NCBI GenBank assembly: GCA_019009955.1
Contig: CM032233.1
Coordinates: 64,577,001 to 64,641,000 of the forward strand
Source of the DNA: Riptortus pedestris
Taxonomy: Eukaryota > Arthropoda > Insecta > Hemiptera > Alydidae
Length of the DNA stretch: 64,000 nt
Direction: 5' to 3'
Shown here piece by piece: positions 1-10,066 of the stretch (the first letter of the stretch is position 1; each line of letters opens with the position of its first letter). The position numbers were made by a program, and so were the translations under genes. The notes beneath the pieces were generated by a model, which saw only the letters and a list, made by a program, of their open reading frames with translations, was not told where the DNA came from and did no database searches.

Positions 1-530
1 AAGGAAAATTCCCTGGAGCGATAATGACCTTTACTAATATCTGGGAAAGCTTATTATAAGCTTGGGACTCTAATTCCGTTGCCAGCTGGGGCGGCTATTA
101 TATGACCGCATATGCTGAGTTTACTGCTAGTGATCAGTCGTAAGTCAAACGAGGGAGCGGTGGTATAGGATTGTAAACCGAAACCACTAATGACTCCAGC
201 GACCAACATCAAGTCACACAACACTGATATTGGTCAGATTAGAATATACTAGCAATTCTCCTTAATTCTGAGCTTCTGATTCAAGCAGTAATTCTGTTTT
301 TATATTCTTCTAAAGATATTATTTATTGTAAATATTTCTAAAACTAACAATCTGTAGTTTTTATCAAATTCTTCAAATTTATGACTAACCCTTTAGCTTT
401 TGCTCTTATTTTATCACCAACTTATTATTCAGGAGACATCATGTCTAATTTTGTGACCGAATGACTACTCCAAGGTTTCATTATGCTTGTGCGGTAATTC
501 TCAAGGCTTACTAAGATAGATTTATAGAAG
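1..530. other. No gene recognised
   Basis: AT-rich sequence with no open frame, repeat or splice-bounded exon that I can support. Confidence 0.5.
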
Positions 531-876
531 ACCGCCACGCAGGTGGTGCGTGAACTAAGCAGATTTCCCACTTAATAAAAGTAAAAGTTCTACAACAATA
601 TTTGGCATTTAAGTTTCAAATAAAGTGTTTCATTCTATAACAGTGTATTGTTTGTGTGACATGAGTAGGAGTGGGGGTTTACTGAAGGCTGAAAACTAAA
701 AAAATTGAAATATCGCAGTTAATATTGAATTTAGAGAATAAATATATGTAAAACATTTGTAATACATTTAATCTGAAAAAAGATTGGTTCTATACAGTTG
801 TTCGATCCGGAATGGAAATATTTTGAATTTTCGAAAATCACCCCCTGACCCCCCCCCCACCCTGGTCCAATTAAAA

Positions 877-929
<53 letters not shown>

Positions 930-1520
930 GAACCCCTTAAGAGAAATTAGCTTAGCTATTAAGGTAGTATTCATGACGCAATTTTTGAACTTTTTCTTCA
1001 AATGTCCATCAACCCTACCTAGTTGATGACGAAAATGAGGTCCGTTCAAAAAAAAAAAAATAATATATATATATCGAAAGTTTCGTTCGATCGTTACCAA
1101 ACTCGATATTTAGTCTTTATATGTAAAAAGAAAGATTAAGTTCGTTAACGGCTAAAATCGTACCAGGAGAAGGGGGGGGGGATTAGAGGAGGAGAACTTC
1201 GAAAATTCGAAATATCTTCGTTACTATAAGTCGGATCGAAAAAGTGTATGGAATAAATCTTATTGAAAATGTCATGTTCTATGAATATTGTGTACGTTTT
1301 TTCATTATCTTGATTATTAACAGAGATATTTGCATTATTTTGTTTTCAGCCTTAAGTAAACCCCCACTCCTACTCATGTGATATTAACAATAAGCTGTTA
1401 TATTATGAAGCACATTATTTGAAGCCTAAATACTAAATATTGTTCTCATTGAATTTTTATTTTTTTGAGATAAATGCAAATACGTGAAGCACGTGGGAAA
1501 TTTGCTTAGTTAACGCAGGC
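531..1520. repeat. HL-1 element, inverted composite of two copies
   Basis: The left half (531-880) reads as an HL-1 copy in minus orientation: CCGCCACGCAGG end, CTAAGCAGATTTCCC, the GAGTAGGAGTGGGGG block and a poly-C tract. An (AT)n tract follows at 880-924. From about 925 a second copy runs in plus orientation and ends near 1520 with GGGAAATTTGCTTAGTTAACG. Both outer ends are therefore the hairpin end of HL-1, which gives the composite long imperfect terminal inverted repeats. The left copy belongs to the subfamily in which a short block containing AAAGTTCTACAACAAT follows the end. Open frames here are only translations of the repeat. Confidence 0.85.
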
Positions 1521-2374
1521 TTTTTCAAGATCCGATAGATTTTTTTTTGTCAGTAGTTATCAAATAGCTCGACCACACAATTAATAATTAAGGCGGATGC
1601 AGTATAATATAAAACATATTAGTTCCCACAATATATTTAGCCCATTACTATCTTGATGTTAATTGTTCTTTTCCGATTTTCGAGGTAACAGATTGATAAA
1701 TTCTGAATCAAGTTTTTGAGAAGCACTCCCTCCCCCTTCCCTAACTTCCCTTTAATACAGCAATGTTTAAGGCAATATCTTCTACCTTGAGGGAGCAAAA
1801 TGCAATAACCTATTTCCGAAAATTAGCAAATGCTCGATATTCTCTATGTAAATATGAAAAAAAAAAATATATATATATATCATAGTATCTTTTGATAAAA
1901 CAGAACTTCGTCTCTCTAAGATAGTTCTTGGCCTTAGACAACGAGGGATAAATAATAACTTTTAATAATATATAAAAAAAAAATTGATGCTTGGATGAAT
2001 CTCCCGGCATGAAGTGCCCAGGGAAATGAGATTGTTCTTTCCATTATATAAAACTAAACAAATTAAAGTTTCTCATTTTCAATGCTTATAACTCGTCTTC
2101 TGCGTGAAATATTTTATAATATGAATATAATATCCTTTGGGAAATTTCATCAAGATTACAAGCTTCCATAATATTAAATTTACTTTGAAGGTATTCAATC
2201 AACATATCAATTTTATTCGTTAATCACAATATTAGTCTCGATGCTTCAAGTTATTTATTTAATTTAATAATATTGTTTAGTTTGATGGGATATATTGAAA
2301 ACAAAAAATATGATACTAAGTATGACGAATACCTGATTCTATTAGACTACTTCAACACGTAGTTATTAATTGAA
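1521..2374. other. No gene recognised
   Basis: AT-rich DNA with short A/T runs and a small (AT)n near 1867-1880. No coding or repeat signal that I can support. Confidence 0.5.
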
Positions 2375-3030
2375 TGAATGAATATTTTTATTGCTTATAA
2401 AAATTTAACAATTTTATAGCAAGGGTTCAGCCCATGTTCATGATTACATTTTTCGTTTATCTTTTCTTTATATAAACATAAACAGAGAATTCTTTTAAAA
2501 AAATAACAAAAAACAAAAACTATATACAATAATTACTATAGAAAAAAAACATAAAACATTAATTTTATTTTAATTATTATATTGTTTATATTTTTTTCCC
2601 TCTGACGTAAAGACCATTAAGTATGAAAACATATATGTAGTTTATTTTATTCTTGTCTATAAGGTCAAACAAATTATTCATGGATTGCTGCGGAATGTTG
2701 AGACTTTTCAGGAGGTGGTTTCTTTTATCTGCTAAAACAGGGCATGTAAGGATGTAGTGCGAAACGGTGTCTTGGCTATCTCCGCAAAGGGGGCATGACT
2801 TTTCTGGATTGAATATGTAAATTGTCCTACCAACTATCAATCTTTGATTTTTTTGTGCCTAATAAACGGATTTGAGATATAACTTTGGTCTTAAAAAATG
2901 GCACATTTTGGTACAGGTACTCCTCGCCTCTGCCAAGAGAGCTAATTCTTCTAAAGTACTGGCTATATGTGCTGTTTAAAACTCTTTCTATATCTAACGA
3001 GATTAAATGGTTCTCGAGAGCCTCTAAATA
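2375..3030 (-). pseudogene. Non-LTR retrotransposon 3' fragment
   Basis: This is the C-terminal end of a LINE pol protein on the minus strand. The open part (2586-2840) contains CPLCGDSQDTVSHYILTCP, a C-x2-C...H...C zinc-knuckle arrangement typical of the region after reverse transcriptase. Upstream, the frame continues as RVLNSTYSQYFRRISSLGRG up to about 3020 and is joined through a frameshift at a run of seven A (minus strand) near 2852. No RT motifs remain, so the copy is 5'-truncated. The 3' side (2375-2585) is a non-coding tail ending in AATATTCATTCATTCA, which looks like a short tandem LINE tail. The clade is uncertain. It is inactive. Confidence 0.7.
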
Positions 3031-3073
3031 AGTTAGTTATTAATTATAAAGAGACCTAAGAAATGTACACACG

Positions 3074-3074
<1 letters not shown>

Positions 3075-3129
<55 letters not shown>
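3075..3129. repeat. (AC)n microsatellite
   Basis: Almost uninterrupted CA dinucleotide run, followed by a short TA-rich stretch. Confidence 0.95.
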
Positions 3130-3130
<1 letters not shown>

Positions 3131-3327
3131 TTTTATATATATATAATAATAAAAAAGTTATCAGGGTAACTGTTATTTATAGTATTGAAATGAAAACATT
3201 TACCAAGGAATACCGGAAGACCAGACGGGTCTGGTAGAAAAGATCTCTGAAAAAGATATTTCTGCAGTCTCATAATCATTTAATTCACCCAAAAACTGTT
3301 GAAATGTTATTAAAAAAATAGTTAAAC

Positions 3328-3331
<4 letters not shown>

Positions 3332-3416
<85 letters not shown>

Positions 3417-3745
3417 CTTTTTATGATGGGAGTGACGTCATAATTCAAGGTTCTAAGTTCTAGACTAGATTTTTTTTTCTTATCAATGCTATCCTCGATA
3501 TTTATACAAACGTTAAGACTACATTCGCTAATGGCTGAAATCGGTCCATGGGGAGAGAGGCTGTTTAGAGGAGAGGAATATTGATATTCGTAATATCTCA
3601 GATGTTATGAATCGGATTCAAAATTTCAATAATGTCAATCTTCAGCAAATTTAATTTCTTATAGATGTTGTACTATTCATTTTTTATGTATCACATATAT
3701 TAAGTGAGCTATTTGAATTTTTTAGTACTCGGCCACTAAAGACCT
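3332..3745 (+). repeat. (AT)n tract and degraded HL-1 copy
   Basis: A long AT run (3332-3415) is followed by recognisable but worn HL-1 sequence: CTCGATATTTAT, CGCTAATGGCTGAAATCGG, a G-rich block and an ATCGGATTCAAAA segment. The palindromic end is missing to the left of the AT tract. An old copy by its divergence. Confidence 0.7.
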
Positions 3746-3892
3746 CATGTCCAGCTTGTGTTTCAATTCCTGTTTACATAGGGTTCAAATTCCGCGAGAA
3801 ATACATACTTGTTGGTGTATTGACATGATTAGCGTGCTCCTTATCACCTTGTTGGAAATATTTTTTCTTATAGAACAATTATAAATAAAAAA

Positions 3893-4377
3893 AGTCCGTC
3901 ACGCGGGTGCTACGTAAACTAAGCAGATTTCCCTGGTGAAGTTTAACAATAAATAAATCTACATACTGGTATCTTAACCACGTCGTCAATTTAAAGTGAA
4001 TAAATAGAAAAGATAATAAGAAACCTTCCGACGACGGGAAGCGTCTGGAATTTAAACAAACAGGTCTGCCAACCTTTTACCGGAAAGGAAAACAATTACT
4101 GAAATATATCAGAATATAACATATTAATATTATTGAAAACAATTTACTATATCTAGCACTGTATAAAGGCATCTTGAAAACAATATCTGGTATTTAATAA
4201 TAGCTTCGAATGGTTTATTTCATAAAAGAGTATTGTCAATGTAACATGAGTAGAAGTGGGGGTTTGCTGAAGGCTGAAAAATGCAAATATCTTGGTTAAT
4301 CTTTATTTTGACATAAAACGACTAAATATCGAGTTTGGTAACGATGAAATAATAATTGCGACCGCTAGAGTGGTAAC

Positions 4378-4426
<49 letters not shown>

Positions 4427-4553
4427 GTTTTGAACGGACCTCATTTTCGCCATCTTCTAGGTAGGATTGATGGACTTTTGAAGAAAAGTTTCGAAAATCG
4501 CGTCATGAGTACGACCTCAATAGCTGATGTCCCTTAAGGGAAATCTGCTAAAA
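3893..4553 (-). repeat. HL-1 element, both ends present
   Basis: Starts AGTCCGTCACGCGGGTGCTACG and ends CTTAAGGGAAATCTGCTAAAA, so both ends are intact in minus orientation. An internal (AT)n lies at about 4379-4420, followed by a short CACACA. The block around TCGAGTTTGGTAACGATGAAA matches other copies. The central portion with the poly-C tract is deleted. Flanked by A-runs on both sides, compatible with insertion into a T/A homopolymer. Confidence 0.9.
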
Positions 4554-5240
4554 TGACTGACTTACTACTAGAGTCAGAAACCTTGGAGGAGCTCAGTTCA
4601 GCCTCTGCCACTACCGAGTGGTCCTATAGTTAGGACCCCCCAAACTCGTCCAGATCTCTTCCCTCCCCTCATATATTCTATTTACTTACACATACTCTAT
4701 GCAGTTTGCCCGTCTCTATTCAGCACCGCCCGATGCAATCTCCTCCCTTTTATTTCCTTCTACGAAGCAAAGGGATTTAGGATTGTTGCAGACGCGAATC
4801 TTCTCTTTTGATTGAAAGCGACTCTAAGAGGGAGAGAGAGTGTAGAATAGGGCGAAATTTAAAAATTGTGAATTTCTCCTTTTCCATAAGTTATATAAAA
4901 GGTTTATATTGGACACTTTTGTTTATAATAAGAATATCTATTTATTTATTATACTATACCGCGTTTACTATTGTTTTTAAGGAGTTCCCTTAAGTTCGGT
5001 TTAAGGTTCAAAGCTGCTCTTGGGAGTCGGTATTTTTTTAAATTAAGGAGTAGATGTGAGACAGTAAGATGAACATTTAACAATCGCAGGTTGATGGGAA
5101 GAAGCCTTTCAATAAACAATATGTGTTAATTCTGTTTGTCCAAATCGGATACTAGTAAGAACAATCACCTCTTTTCGGATTTTTTAACTTGCAGTATTTC
5201 ATCGCGTAGCAATTCCTTTGATTTGTTGTCATGTTTCTTC
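4554..5240. other. No gene recognised
   Basis: Moderately GC-richer patch at 4560-4850, with no splice-bounded exon or homology I can recognise. Confidence 0.4.
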
Positions 5241-5878
5241 AGTAGATATAAAAGGGGGTTTCTGGCGCAACCCTCAAAATCCCTAAAAAAAGGGAAATGA
5301 ACTAGCTAACATTTTAACAACACCAAACATAAAACAAGCTAACCAACCCACTAAACATAGTTAAAGAATGTTTTAAGTTAGATTGCAAAAAAGTTTAATT
5401 AAGTTAAACTGCAAAAAATGTAAACATAGTTAAAAAAAAGTTTTAAGATAGACTGCAAAAATGTTTAATTAAGTTCAACTTTTTTGCAGTCTAACTTAAA
5501 GTTTAATTAAGTTAAACTGCAAAAATTTAAACATAGTTAACAAAAAGTTTTAAGATAGACTGCAAAAAAGTTTAATTAAGTTCAACTTTTTGGCAGTCTA
5601 ACTTAAATAAACTTTTTTGCAGTCTAACTTAAAACATTTTTAACGTAATATAATTTTTTTTTAACTAACTTTAACTATGTTTAATTTTTTGCAGTTTAAC
5701 TTAATTAAACTTTTTTGCAGTCTAACTTAAAACATTCTTTAACTAACTTTTACTATGCTTAGTGGGTTGGTAGGTTGGTTAGTTGGTTTTATGTTTGGTG
5801 TTGTAAAAATGTTAGCTAGATCGTTTCCCTTTTTAGGGATTTTGAGGATTGCGCCACAAACCCCCTTTTATATCTACT
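5241..5878. mobile_element. Fold-back/MITE element with long inverted repeats
   Basis: The two outer arms of about 140 bp are near-perfect reverse complements. The left arm begins AGTAGATATAAAAGGGGGTT and the right arm ends with its complement at 5871-5878. The centre is built of alternating direct and inverted short modules (GCAGTCTAACTTAAA, GTTTAATTAAGTT, AACATAGTTAA), so most of the 638 bp can fold on itself. Flanks read TTCTTC and TTCTTT, a possible imperfect 6-bp target duplication. No coding capacity. Superfamily not assigned. Confidence 0.85.
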
Positions 5879-6694
5879 TTCTTTGATCACTCTAAATGAA
5901 AAATATCTATAAATTATGTTCTATGACATTTTTCGATCCTATGATATTGTTTATCACTTTCAAAAGAAATAGTTTTTAGATGAAGTTCATCGAAACATTT
6001 TTTTTTTTAATATCAGAAGTACAAGGAAGCCTTGTGGTGTGGATATTGGAATGACTTTGTGTCATTTGATGGTGTATGAAGGAATGTTCTGACTCGAAGT
6101 CAGAAACATAAAAGAGTTTCTGGCGCTCAAATAGGCTTAACCATCAATCATAAGCATGTTTCTATTGTGCTTACGTCTGAAGAAATGTACTTAATTCCCC
6201 TTTGCTAAGGGAACTTTGTAATTCGCATATCATTCTCAATGGTGGGTTCACGTTTACAATGCAGTCTCAATGTTAGTCTTACCTACATCTCTCGAGATTT
6301 AAGTCGCCTAATATCAATATCGCCGTCGTAAGTGTATTTCATGGTAAGTCTTGGCTAGACCGGCATAGATGTACTTATCCTCTTATTACCGCTGCTTCCT
6401 CATTAGAGGTACGCAAACTGACCATCCATGATCTACTCTTTAGTTTGATACTCTTATTAATACAATAATACTAGCAGTGTGTGCGGGAGGGAATAGTTAT
6501 GCGAACAGGTTTTTCAAAGATGGTTAATAATAGGTAGAGGCTATCTTGATTGTGAACTGATGAACTAGCAAAACACCTTGCAATACGGAAGGTTTGAGAG
6601 CAAATCATGAAGGAAAGAAGTGAATGAAAGTAGTAAAGTAGAGGCAGTATTTCTGTAGTGGGAGTCCCGGGATGGAGAGATTGCTAAAGGTACA
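5879..6694. other. No gene recognised
   Basis: Mixed-composition sequence without exon structure or repeats that I can identify. Confidence 0.4.
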
Positions 6695-6921
6695 AAGGGG
6701 AGAGAGAATGCCAAGAAAGCGAAAGTTGATTTTTCGTGACTTATCGTAATACTCGAATCTAAAGTGCAGAGTGTAGATATTTGATAAAAGAGCAAGGCGA
6801 AACTCCATAGTGTTGTTACCTTTACCAGAGCTCGTATGCAACCGATATGGAACTTGCAATGAGATTGGAAGATGGTTATCGGAGGTAGCTGTTCTTCTAG
6901 GTTGCGCTGCTAGTGAGGTGG

Positions 6922-7690
6922 TCTTTTTTTTATTTGTGTTGTTACTCCTGGCATTAATTGTGAAATATCCACTGTTCGTAGTTTTGGGGGAAGGGTAACC
7001 CTCCCCCGTCTTTATGAATGTATTCCATTTTTTCTTCGTCATCGAATCATCTTCTTCCAGTTTTCTATGGAGTTCATAAAACAACTGAAGCTCTCTGGAG
7101 AGTTAGCCTTATCAGGTGAGTAACTTTATATTGCTCGCATCAACTGGAACTTGTACAATACTATTTTGGACTGCTGATGATGGCATGCCATTCTCTTCGC
7201 AGGAGCTTGTTGGATTCTTTTTGCCTTTGTGTTTGTGAAAGTAGATTGCGAAGTTACCATGCCAGCTTAAGATCTAAGTAGTCCAATAGTCAGGGGTCAG
7301 CCTGATGCAAACAAGGCATACATACACTCTTGGGAATCGGTCCCTGAATCCCTTGGGCATCGGTCCTTCCATTTGTGTTCTACATCATCTCTACCATTCA
7401 GCGATTGCGTAATCATTGATTTGATTCTGTTATTAGCATTACGCAATCCTTAGAGCCCTGGTCAACATTAAATGCTTCTGCACAATGTGAATCTATTTGC
7501 AATTTTCCTTTTCATCAGTAGGTCTATTGGGGCGGTTTCTGCTATTATTTAGAGAGCGTTGTATGATTCTGTACGATATGTGTCTATGATCCTAATTAGT
7601 ACCTGCTGCTGGTCCTTATTCAGTGCTGCCAGATGACCTTTTTTTAATAGAGGCCCCCATGCGATAACTGTGAATCTACCATGAAAAAGG
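6922..7690 (-). pseudogene. R1-like retrotransposon 3' fragment
   Basis: Read on the minus strand from 7690, one frame gives AWGPLLKKGHLAALNKDQQQ, then VLIRIIDTYRTESYNAL, a stop, then IAETAPIDLLMKRKIANR. This is the segment between RT and the C-terminal zinc knuckle in R1-type LINEs. It parallels the copy at 34900-35100 (AWGPLLKRG, LNKMQKTLLIRII, VIAGVAPLD). Further on are LTPDYWTT, HGNFAIYFHKHKGKKNP and SPESFSCFMNSIENWKK, again matching the ending of the 34-kb copy. The 3' end is an A-rich tail around 6922-6938. Stops and frameshifts make it dead. It is inserted in the ~320-bp tandem array. Confidence 0.75.
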
Positions 7691-7770
7691 TCGGTGAGTG
7701 CAAGTTGTTGACGGAATAAGATCGCCGAAAGGTAGTAGTGAAATAAAATCAGAGACGAGAATTGTAAAGA

Positions 7771-7864
7771 TATTATTATTATTATTTATTAACGTCCACT
7801 TTTTGCAACCCAGGCTAATTGGGACGGGTTATCTACAGGTGACCACCCTTTTCTAGCCAGGGTA
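7771..7864 (-). mobile_element. SINE 3' fragment
   Basis: On the plus strand a (TTA)n tail is followed by AACGTCCACTTTTTGCAACC and CACCCTTTTCTAGCCAGGGT, the same as the 3' half of the SINE at 28562-28776. The tRNA-like head is missing. It interrupts the tandem array. Confidence 0.8.
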
Positions 7865-8490
7865 AGATAAAAAAAGATAGAGATATAGTTTAAGGTACAA
7901 GGGGGTGAGGATCAAGAAACCAAATGCTGATTTTTCGTGGGTCTGGTAGTGCTAGAATCTGTAGCGTAGATAATTTATTTGATAAAGGGGTAAATCGCCC
8001 TAGTATTACCTTTATCAGAACTCTTGTGGGTCACTGGAAGATAATGCAATGTTCTGGAAGCCGGATACAAGAACACGTTCTTGTTCCAAGTTGTTCTGGG
8101 AGGAAAGGGTGGAAGGGGGCAGAGAGTGCAAGTCTTTAAAGGAACAGATCGAAGTAATGGTGAATAGGTAAACGGTCACTGTGTAGTGAAAGTCCTTGGA
8201 TAGAAGCTTATGGTTGTAGGAGTGACGATAAAGAAAACGAAAGCTGATTTTTCTTGACTCTGGTACTACTTTAACCTATAGTGCAGAGAGTAGATACTTT
8301 ATTTGATACACGAGCAAAGGGGTAAATCGCCCTAGCAATACCTTTATCAGAACTCTTGTAGAGCAGTGGAAGATAATGCGATATTCTGGAAGCCGGATAC
8401 AAGAACACGTTCTTGTTCCAAGTTGTTCTGGGAGGAAGGGGACAGAGAGTGCAAGTCTTTAAAGGAACAGATCGAGATAATGGTGAATAT

Positions 8491-8650
8491 CGTTTGTTTG
8501 TTTATTATTATTTACGCCCACTTCATGCTTCTATGGCTAATCGGGGCGGGTTATCTACAGGTTACCACCCTTTTCTAGCCAGGGTGGGCCTAAGGAGTTT
8601 ATTTAATGAGTTCGTCACTAAATAAATTTCTACTGCCCAGGGCGGGAAGG
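8491..8650 (-). mobile_element. SINE, head-truncated copy
   Basis: Shares TTATTTACGCCCACTT, CGGGGCGGGTTATC, ACCACCCTTTTCTAGCCAGG and GAGTTCGTCACTAAATAAAT with the SINE at 28562-28776. It sits inside a tandem unit: the unit sequence resumes right after it (GTAAACAGTCATTGTGTAG), so the insertion is later than the array. Confidence 0.8.
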
Positions 8651-9000
8651 TATCGTAAACAGTCATTGTGTAGTGAAAGTCCTTGGATAGAAGCTTATGG
8701 TTGAAGGAGTGACGATAAAGAAAGCAAAGGCTGATTTTTCTTGACTCTGGTAGTACTTTAATCTATAGTGTAGAGAGTAGATACTTTATTTGATACACGA
8801 GCAAAGGGGTAAATCGCCCTAGCAATACCTTTATCAGAACTCTTGTAGAGCAGTGATAGATACTTGCGATGTACTGGGAGATGGGCAGCGGAGCAAGCTC
8901 TTGTTCTAGGTTGTGCTGGGAGGAAGGGGGCAGTGAGTGCAAGTCATTAAGGGAACAGATCGCTCAAAGGTAATGGTGAATAAAAAAGCAGAGACGGTCA

Positions 9001-9240
9001 TTGGGAGAGAGAGAGAGATCTAGAGAGAGAGAGAGCTGTCGGGAGGGAGGGAGAGAGAGGGAGTGGGTGCGGCGGAGAGGGGAGGCCTGGCCGTGGAGGG
9101 GGACCACAGTCGGACTCGAGACAGCGTGGGGAAAGTACGCCGCCTCTCGCTCCTTACTCTCGCGTCTTATACACCACATCAGCCTCATCTCGACATGAGT
9201 CACTTACCACTAAATACTCCATTTTAAACGCTTCACCATC
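9001..9240 (+). promoter_or_regulatory. GA/GC-rich island, candidate promoter
   Basis: A run of GAGA repeats (about 9006-9060) passes into a GC- and CpG-richer stretch (GGTGCGGCGGAGAGGGGAGG, TACGCCGCCTCTCGC). This is unusual in a window this AT-rich. It lies about 210-450 bp upstream of a signal-peptide start codon. GA runs are common binding platforms for GAGA-factor-type proteins in insects. The promoter role is inferred from position and composition; no TATA box or initiator was pinned down. Confidence 0.35.
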
Positions 9241-9452
9241 GGCCCCCACTGTGAAAAAATTGTTTTCCCCCCTCATCTATTACTGAAATAATCGAAAGTC
9301 ATCCTGCATTCAAGAAAGAAGAAAGAAGAGACAGACATTATTTATGTAGTATCAAAATATATTTGAAAATTAAAAAAAAAATACGAGAACAAATATTTGT
9401 TGAGTTGGTGGTGTTTGGTGTGACTGGAGCTGTTGGGTGAAGTGTAGGCCAA

Positions 9453-9546
9453 ATGTACCTGTGGAGTAAACTGTTGCTGGTGTCTACTATCTTGGGAGGA
9501 GTCCTCGCCACCACTGACGATCTTGTCTCCGAGCTGGACAGACCAA
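9453..9546 (+). CDS. Candidate first coding exon with signal peptide
   Basis: The open frame begins ATG at 9453 in an insect-like context (CCAAATG) and encodes MYLWSKLLLVSTILGGVLA, a textbook signal peptide: short basic start, hydrophobic core, small residues before a likely cut at VLA. The mature part then reads TTDDLVSELDRP. The next bases are CCAA|GTGAGT, a strong splice donor after base 9546, which leaves an intron in phase 1. Phase-1 introns after a signal-peptide exon are typical of modular secreted and cell-surface proteins. The frame stays open to 9755, but that part is AT-rich and not protein-like, so I take it as intron. A GA/GC-rich island lies upstream and 7.4 kb of repeat-poor DNA downstream. 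Protein family unknown. The alternative is a chance 100-residue frame. Confidence 0.45.
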
Positions 9547-10006
9547 GTGAGTCACCATATATAGATAATTATGAATATAAATCTTTCAAAGATAACACAT
9601 CACTTGTCACAACCAGCAATTCACACTCGACCAAAATAACCGAAGAAAGGCTCGTCATACACTATGAAATGTCCTTCCCGAAACACACAACCTTCCCTAT
9701 CAATCCAATTAAAAAAAACATATCAGACTTACGATTAATATCCAGAAAAAAGTAATCCCGAATGCTTCAGTTGTTAGAAAAAGTGCGAAATGCAATACCT
9801 CGTAAACGTAAGTTAAAGGGATATATTTATAAAATAAAATATTTAGCAATTGATCAGACAAAAAAATTGTATTAATATTTTAAAATAGATCTATTTATAT
9901 AGTCTAGAAACTGGGTTAATTTTGCTAAATAAACAACTTCACTATAACTGTCATTGAATACAAATTAATAAGCCAAAACACTGAATTCTCTTCCTTTTAT
10001 TAGAAA

Positions 10007-10066
<60 letters not shown>

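Larger units (their letters stand above)
6695..8998. repeat. Tandem array of ~320-bp units with nested insertions
   Basis: The anchor TGATTTTTC recurs near 6727, 7927, 8244 and 8731. After subtracting an R1-like insertion and two SINE pieces, the spacing is about 317-335 bp. Units share GTAGATA..TTTGATA..AGCAA.., TACCTTTATCAGAACTCTTG, TCTTGTTC.AGGTTGTGCTGGG and GAGTGCAAG..AACAGATCG. The middle units are very similar to each other; the first is clearly more diverged. The array ends next to the GA-rich island before the candidate first exon. No coding function visible. Confidence 0.8.

Noticed and set aside
784..1026. Open frames with long IYIYIY stretches (many places, for example 784-1100, 3200-3448, 33342-33585, 37325-37564)
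   Set aside because: They are translations of (AT)n and (AC)n microsatellites and flanking HL-1 sequence, present in several frames and on both strands; no gene evidence.
3061..3130. CRISPR-like or telomeric array
   Set aside because: Simple dinucleotide repeats only; no spacer structure or telomere unit anywhere in the window.
6605..7084. 159-residue minus-strand open frame
   Set aside because: It spans the tail of the R1-like fragment, its A-rich end and a tandem-array unit; not a single gene.
8964..9203. Ser/Leu/Arg-rich open frames on both strands
   Set aside because: Low-complexity translation of GA repeats in the candidate promoter island.
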